DNA from: Cloeon dipterum | Taxonomy: Eukaryota > Arthropoda > Insecta > Ephemeroptera > Baetidae | Direction: 5' to 3' | DNA length: 64,000 bases | Assembly: GCF_949628265.1 (NCBI RefSeq) | Contig: NC_088789.1 | Location: 22,871,883-22,935,882, forward strand | Part shown: piece by piece, positions 59,051 through 64,000 of the stretch | How positions within the stretch are numbered: position 1 is the stretch's first letter | How the letters are laid out: every line of letters starts with the position of its first letter | Notes under the pieces: model-generated | Databases searched by the model: none | What the model was told of the DNA's origin: nothing | What the model saw: only the letters and a program-made list of their open reading frames with translations | Translations under genes and position numbers: made by a program

Positions 59051-60690
59051 CGAGTGTGCGCCGCCGCACCACGACCAAAAGCACCGCCGCTTCTCGCTCG
59101 CTTCGCGAAATTTTGTCGAGAAGCGATTCGTGCGGCGCCAAACCGCACACTGCGGAAATTGTCTTCCCGCGGGCTTGGCAAAATAAAAAAATCAAAAGTG
59201 CGCCTCCAAACCGCCAAAGTATCACAATATTCGCGAAAGGAACGAAAAAATCGGGTAAAAGGGTTTCTCAGGTAAATCAACCTGAGGAAGGTGGGTGGCG
59301 GCGGGGGTCGAAAATCGAGTCAAAGTGCGGCGAATCGCCGCGGAAAGTGCGAAAAATGCCTCCAAAAACGGCCTCCGGAGGGAGCTCAGGTCGGGCGACC
59401 CTGAAAAAGGTCGTCAGGGTAGCGCCTATGAAAGCAGAAGTTATTCTGCGTCCGACGAGGGGTCGCGGTCGAAGGTAGCACGCGCGGTCGATTTTTGCGA
59501 ATTAAAAAACCGTCCTCGGCCTCTCAGCTTTGTCGGAAAGGAAGGAAAAAACCCGAAAATCGGCGATTTTAATTTTTCTACGGGCCCGAAAAATCTGAAA
59601 TTCGGGTCGGTCGTCGAGGTGGGTCACCCGCGTCGGGCAGATGCGGTGGGTAAAGATTATGGGCCTTTGTTTTCCAAGAATCGCGAAAAATCCACTTCCC
59701 ATGTATTTCTTATGGGAGAAAGTGAAAAACCACGTTTTTTCACCTTCAAACCTATAGGTTTTTGCGAATTCTTCACCGATCTTGCCGAATTAAGTCTCAA
59801 ACGGTAGGAGATTAAATTTAGCAACTTTTCAGCCGTGCAGAATTTCGATTCGCGTCCCCGTATTTTTGCGTCGGCGGCCGAAAGGCGCGGCAGGTCGAAA
59901 AATCGCGAATTTCGCACTACCTGACAAATCAAACGGTTCGAACGATTTTGATGAAACTCGCACAAAATGACCTTCTGCCGATACCTAGCCGAGATGGCTA
60001 GGCGGCATGTCCCGCTAAAATAGGGGCGGGGGCGAAAAAAAGTTTTGAAAATTTGGACTTTTTTCGGCCAAAATGGCGCCGCGGACTCAAAAATGGTCAA
60101 ATTTTGGGAAACTCGGCGTCGGCAGACCGGCGGCGTCGAGGCCGAATTTTTGATATAAAAAAATCCGCGATCGGCCCCATACAGCCCCCGCCAGTCCCAA
60201 AAAACCACCTTTTTGGAGTGTCCCGGCGCGCGATGTTTCGCCTTTAAAAATTCGTATCTCCGGCCCCATTGGTGCTACGACGCGTAACCGGTGTTCGCCG
60301 AACGCGCCGCGAAATTCCGCGTCGGGTTCGCCCGCTTTCCGCCCCCAGGCAGCCCCCGGGACCCCGCCGCCCCCCAAAAACCCCCAAAAAAGAGCCAAAA
60401 GTTTGCATTTTTTTTAAAATTGCCCTGTTGCGCCTGCGGCCGTTTCGCCCCGCGGACCCTCGTTCCGGCGGCGCCGCCCGCGTACAAACCGAATCTTTCG
60501 CCGATCGGCGCCGATTTGCCGATTTTTTTACCCGCGAGCATAGGGACGCGGCTCGGTCGCGGGGGCGCCGCGGGGCTCCCGGGGGCTCGCGGGCTTAACC
60601 CTCGGGGCTCCCCGGGTTTCCCCCGGTACCGCAACTTTTGGCGGGGGTCGCGCCTCCGCCCTCCCAAGCAAGGTCCACACCTGCCATATT
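59051..60690. other. Hairpin-rich GC island tail, no recognised gene
   Basis: GC- and CpG-rich non-tandem sequence following the satellite and ending abruptly near 60690, where AT-rich DNA resumes. It contains many short inverted repeats, for example GCGGCG-AAT-CGCCGC (59327-59341), ACCCTGA/TCAGGGT (about 59398-59420), GCAGAA-GTTA-TTCTGC (59434-59449), the palindrome AAACCTATAGGTTT (about 59748-59761) and CTAGCC/GGCTAG near 59986-60002. Open frames on both strands (up to 183 codons) show no family resemblance. Confidence 0.6.
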
Positions 60691-60889
60691 CTATGTAGGT
60701 GAATATACATCATCGTCTACAGTGTTGTTTGTTTTTTAATTAGCTTAGATAAATAACAAGTGATGCTTTTTATTCAACTATACAGTTTTATTGATAGTAG
60801 GTAAACAAAGGGAAAATATATTTGAATTATTGGCTATGCAATATGCAGTTAGTTTCAACAATTTGTGTTTCAATGTTCAATAGTCTTGT

Positions 60890-61175
60890 TTATATTCAAA
60901 TTTGGCCAATTTTCTTCGCAATTTACAGCGCTTGACCACATTTTCTTGGCAGATTTTGATTCTTCTCGCGAACTTTTTGGAGGAACTCTTTTCGTAAGAA
61001 ATAAAGTAAGATTTTAAGTAGGGAGACATTCTTCAATACTTGAAAGGAATTCTCTTTTTACAACCACTTACTGCGCCTAAGTCAAGTTTGGCTTTAACTG
61101 AAACCTTACAGTGATTATTTTATGTATTGGCAAGATGGATTTTTTCCTGGGTTTCGCAGTATCAATTCTCTTTAA
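60890..61175. repeat. Partial MITE copy with one intact end
   Basis: Runs from ggccaattttcttcgcaatttacagcgcttgacc to a right end cagtatcaattctct followed by TTAA (61172-61175), matching the right terminal repeat of the family. The left end is missing. It abuts the GC island at a distance of about 200 bp. Confidence 0.7.
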
Positions 61176-61980
61176 AGGCAGCAAAAAATCATTTACTTGT
61201 AAACTTACAATTAGACAAGCAATACATCAAGTTGATTGCTGCTATCTCTTGTAAAAGTTTAATCATTTAAAAAGCAATGAAATTGTTGAAATAATACAAA
61301 TAAGCTGCAATGAAAATTAAAATCCTCATGTTTCTTGTGAAAGAAATCACAGTACTTTTTAAATGAGTCATCCGTGATTTCCTGGCTGATTTCAATTTAA
61401 CTTACCGAGATTTATCCATCGGTGAAGGGCTCATGACGAGCTTTCAACTTCTCAAGAGAAATAAGTCACGATTTTCAGTTGGCAGGCAGAAAAACAAACC
61501 TATTGAAGTCGGTTTTGTTTAAATTTTACAACGCTTTCCACAGAGGTTTGCTTTAACCTCAGAGTAATAATGATTACTTAATTACGCTATATACTTATTT
61601 TTCAAAACATTGTTTCGAGTTCCACGACGACACAGACGTATTAAACAAAAATCGAAATTGAGCGTTTCTGTTACCAGCGATAGAATTGAATCACAAATTT
61701 TCGTTTAGCGGTCCCCTCCTCCGATATGTGTGCACAGAATTTTTATTAATGACGCATTCCACAATAGATAATCACGAACTTCCCATAGTGTCCGCCACCC
61801 CCACTTCCTGAATGCACCTTCGCCTGCCTGCTCCCTGCCCCCGAACCCATTCCATTATATTTATCTTTTTATTTGACGCTTGAACTGTCCTCCTGCGCTG
61901 TAGCTTGTGTGTAATGCTCGTTCGTGTTTGCTCTTGTGCTTGCAGTCAGAGTAGAATGATAGCGCGGTGAATTAGCCGCC

Positions 61981-62814
61981 ATGCCGAGCAGCGCCTTCAT
62001 CTATCCGGCCCCCGTGGGGGGCTCGTCCTCGTCCTCCTCCTTGTCCTCGCTGTCGTGCTCGTCGGCGCCGCGGGGCGGCTCCAATGAGTCCACGGACTAC
62101 GGCTTCGTCAGCGTGCACCACCACCATCATCACCACCACCACCAGCAAAAGGCGGCCACCATGGAGTACCGGCGGCCGCAGCAGCCGGCGGCCACCAGTC
62201 CGATCCGCAACGCACTACGCAAGAGTGCCTCGCTTCTCAGCGCCAACTGGTGGGCCAGCCGCCTGCTCAGCCGGCCCGACAAGCCGGAGGTGGTGCCGCC
62301 CCCACCGCCCCCGACCATGACGCGGCGTTGGCGAAGCGTCGGCACGCTGCTCAAGCAGCAGCAACAACAGCAGCAACAGCGGCGGCCGCGGGCCAACACG
62401 CTGCTGACGTCGCAGCACCGGCCGCCTCCCAAGGAGTTCTACCTGCTGGACGACTTCCTGGCGCCCCCAACCTCCTCGTGCTTCCAACCCCCACCCTCGG
62501 ACTACGCCAAGGTTGTGCAGAACTCGCGCGCCGCCGCCTCCGCGCCCCTCCAGCCGACGCACTACGCGCGCCCCCTCCACCGCTCGCACGCCGACCTGAC
62601 GCAGCAGCGCAAGGCGTGGCGCTCGCAGCCTCCGCCGCCGCCCCCGCCCATAGAGTCACCCGAGCCACCCCCGGTGCCGCCTCCACCGCCCTCTGACCTG
62701 TTCTCCGACTCATACCGCCGTTCCATCGGCGACCGCTCGTGCCACTGCCGCTCCTGCGACGTCCGCCTCATCCACGAGAGCTACGCCTCCCTCCTCCAGC
62801 AGCACCACCGACTG
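61981..62814 (+). CDS. First coding exon of an unrecognised Pro/His/Gln-rich protein (partial)
   Basis: An acceptor (cttgtgcttgcag, ending about 61945) is followed by 35 bases of 5' UTR and a strong Kozak start (gccgccATG). The exon ends at a consensus donor (cgactg|gtaagt) at 62814, phase 0, and encodes 278 residues. The gene continues past the window. Visible features: Ser-rich N-terminus, nine consecutive His near residue 46, a segment NALRKSASLLSANWWASRLL, poly-Pro (six) near 107, poly-Gln (eight) near 125, KEFYLLDDFLAPP, two further poly-Pro runs (PPPPPPP and VPPPPPSD) that could bind SH3, WW, EVH1 or profilin, and a Cys cluster CHCRSCDVRL near the end. I do not recognise the family. The composition suggests a cytoplasmic scaffold or signalling protein, but this is a guess. 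Upstream noncoding exons probably lie far to the left. Confidence 0.7.
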
Positions 62815-64000
62815 GTAAGTCGCTTCAAGCCGCCATATTTGCGCGTTTTGCTCTGCTTTTCTAACCCCTGGTGTTGGCTGCATGTATTTTACTAACCAAA
62901 ATTCTGCTTTTATCGTTTGAATCATGCAAAACAACATTATTCATCAAAGGAAGCAAGGGCAATGTAGCTCTTCTAATTCAGAAACACGTGTTTATATTTT
63001 AACTATCACAAATCACAACACATAATCAAGTGGTGGGACGTCAATATATAATTATTAGGGCAGTTAAGTTAATCAGTCTTCTAAAATCCGAAAGATAATA
63101 TGTTGCTGAAATAGGCAAATTTATTTGCCGATTGGAAAAGTCCTTAGAGGTCGGAGCGGCCACTGACCATTTTTAATTTTTGCGCATTCTCATGGCGTAA
63201 ACAATTCATCTGACGTGCTGGAAACCAAATCGGCTTAGCCAAATGAAAAAACTGTAAATAAACGGTGGTGACATCTGTTGACAAGTTGCTAAAACATCCA
63301 ATTTCACCAGGCAGCTCCATTTTAAAAAAAAAAACTTTAGCAACAGATTGAACAGAGGAATCGCTTACCCCCTAAAAATTCAATGAGTGTTTTCTACGCG
63401 TTGCCACCAGACGGAAATATTTTTATTTGATAGCTTCTGCACTAATCAGGATGATAGGCTAACTTTGCCTTTTTAGCATTATTACAGATTTTTTAGTTTT
63501 GAACGTATTACCTAATTTAATTTCGGGAACTTCTCCTCTCTGATTTTGGAGCCTAAATCCTATTCATTTTAATGTAAGGGTAAAAAGGTATGCTTTTGAA
63601 TACCAGAATTGTTTCAATCACGGTGATTGAAACGGAATTTTCCAACACGAAAATTAGTTGACATTTTCTATCATGTTGAGCCATCAGATATTTATCTTTC
63701 AGTCGTGTGTGCGTGTCGAATAATAGCTTTTCCGCATACAGGAGATACACAGCGGGATAAATTTCGGACCTGAAATCAGAGCGGAAGTGCCATAAACTTG
63801 CAAACGAACGTGGTGGTACACCATCCATCACTGGCTATGAACGAAAACAAATAATTTTAAAGAAAATCATCCCGAAATTACAGTATAACCTTTTGCCTTT
63901 CTGTGTCCAGACTCCAGACTATCAGTACTTCACGGATTTGCTCTGAAGGCACATGTGAATAAATTATTTTTATCTCAGTACGGTTCCCGCACCGCTCGAT
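62815..64000 (+). other. Intron of the terminal gene, with family-2 repeat
   Basis: No further coding exon seen before the window ends. About 63130-63300 has the gacgtgctggaaaccaaatcgg and cggtggtgacatctgttgac blocks shared with the repeats at 18.7-18.96, 32.6 and 33.36 kb. Confidence 0.5.

Larger units (their letters stand above)
39641..61947 (+). other. Long non-coding interval, probably a 5' intron
   Basis: About 22 kb between the donor at 39640 and the acceptor (cttgtgcttgcag) ending about 61945. No exon with family resemblance on either strand. It contains further promoter-like CpG-rich patches (about 42030-42510, 44560-44880, 46560-46880, 52600-53030), two MITE fragments, a foldback element, and the GC-rich satellite island. 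That both ends belong to one transcript is inference. Confidence 0.3.

Noticed and set aside
58411-59280. 289-codon minus-strand frame beginning outside the repeat
   Set aside because: The unique N-terminal part is short and unrecognised, and the rest is the stop-free repeat. Not enough to call a gene without transcripts.
59295-59807. 170-codon plus-strand frame and 183-codon minus-strand frame (59657-60208) in the GC island
   Set aside because: GC-rich low-stop sequence, opposite frames of similar length, no family signature.
55817-60690. Possible integrated viral sequence, because the hairpins recall viral terminal repeats
   Set aside because: No recognisable viral gene, no matching hairpins at the other end, and similar short hairpins arise in any very GC-rich DNA.
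55817-60690. Possible rDNA spacer fragment
   Set aside because: No 18S, 5.8S or 28S sequence adjoins it; tandem GC-rich units alone are not diagnostic.

Overview
The window reads as a gene-rich piece of an insect nuclear genome. The genes are split by short GT-AG introns in AT-rich DNA, the proteins are animal-type, and one gene belongs to the takeout/juvenile-hormone-binding family, which is typical of insects. The species cannot be named from the sequence. There are no bacterial operons, no CRISPR array and no rRNA or tRNA that I could support.

Layout, left to right. (1) 0.35-2.2 kb: two small tandem + strand genes resembling GTP cyclohydrolase I feedback regulatory protein (GFRP), separated by a nested pair of TTAA-flanked MITE-like elements. 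(2) 2.7-3.3 kb: ANKRD39-like ankyrin protein (+). (3) 3.5-4.0 kb: C19orf12-like membrane protein (-), convergent with ANKRD39 and head-to-head with (4) 4.8-8.2 kb: an Mps1/TTK spindle-checkpoint kinase (+). (5) 9.5-17.5 kb: GAPVD1 (RasGAP + VPS9) in 21 coding exons (+). (6) 19.8-26.0 kb: GAPR-1/GLIPR2-like CAP-domain protein in six exons (-). (7) 29.9-31.2 kb: secreted takeout/JHBP-family protein in six exons (-). (8) 34.4-37.0 kb: CCDC43 in four exons (+). (9) 39-62 kb: a long stretch with no recognisable coding exon but with promoter-like, CpG-rich candidate first exons ending in good splice donors. It is probably the 5' intronic region of the last gene, whose first coding exon lies at 61.98-62.81 kb and which runs off the window.

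Most genes are unrelated housekeeping functions (pterin-cofactor control, mitosis, endocytic Rab5 GEF activity, membrane biology), not one pathway. All exon joins given here were checked for reading-frame continuity by hand.

The most unusual part is a GC-rich island at about 55.8-60.7 kb. It starts with a run of perfect short-loop hairpins, continues as about 44 copies of a 68-bp CpG-rich tandem repeat with a higher-order duplication, and ends in a hairpin-rich single-copy tail. Long open frames there follow from the repeat lacking stop codons on its minus strand, so I do not call them genes. Dispersed elements include a TTAA-target MITE family with at least seven copies or fragments, an A-tailed SINE-like insertion inside one MITE copy, two foldback elements, and a second low-copy repeat carrying a GGCGCCA-type motif.
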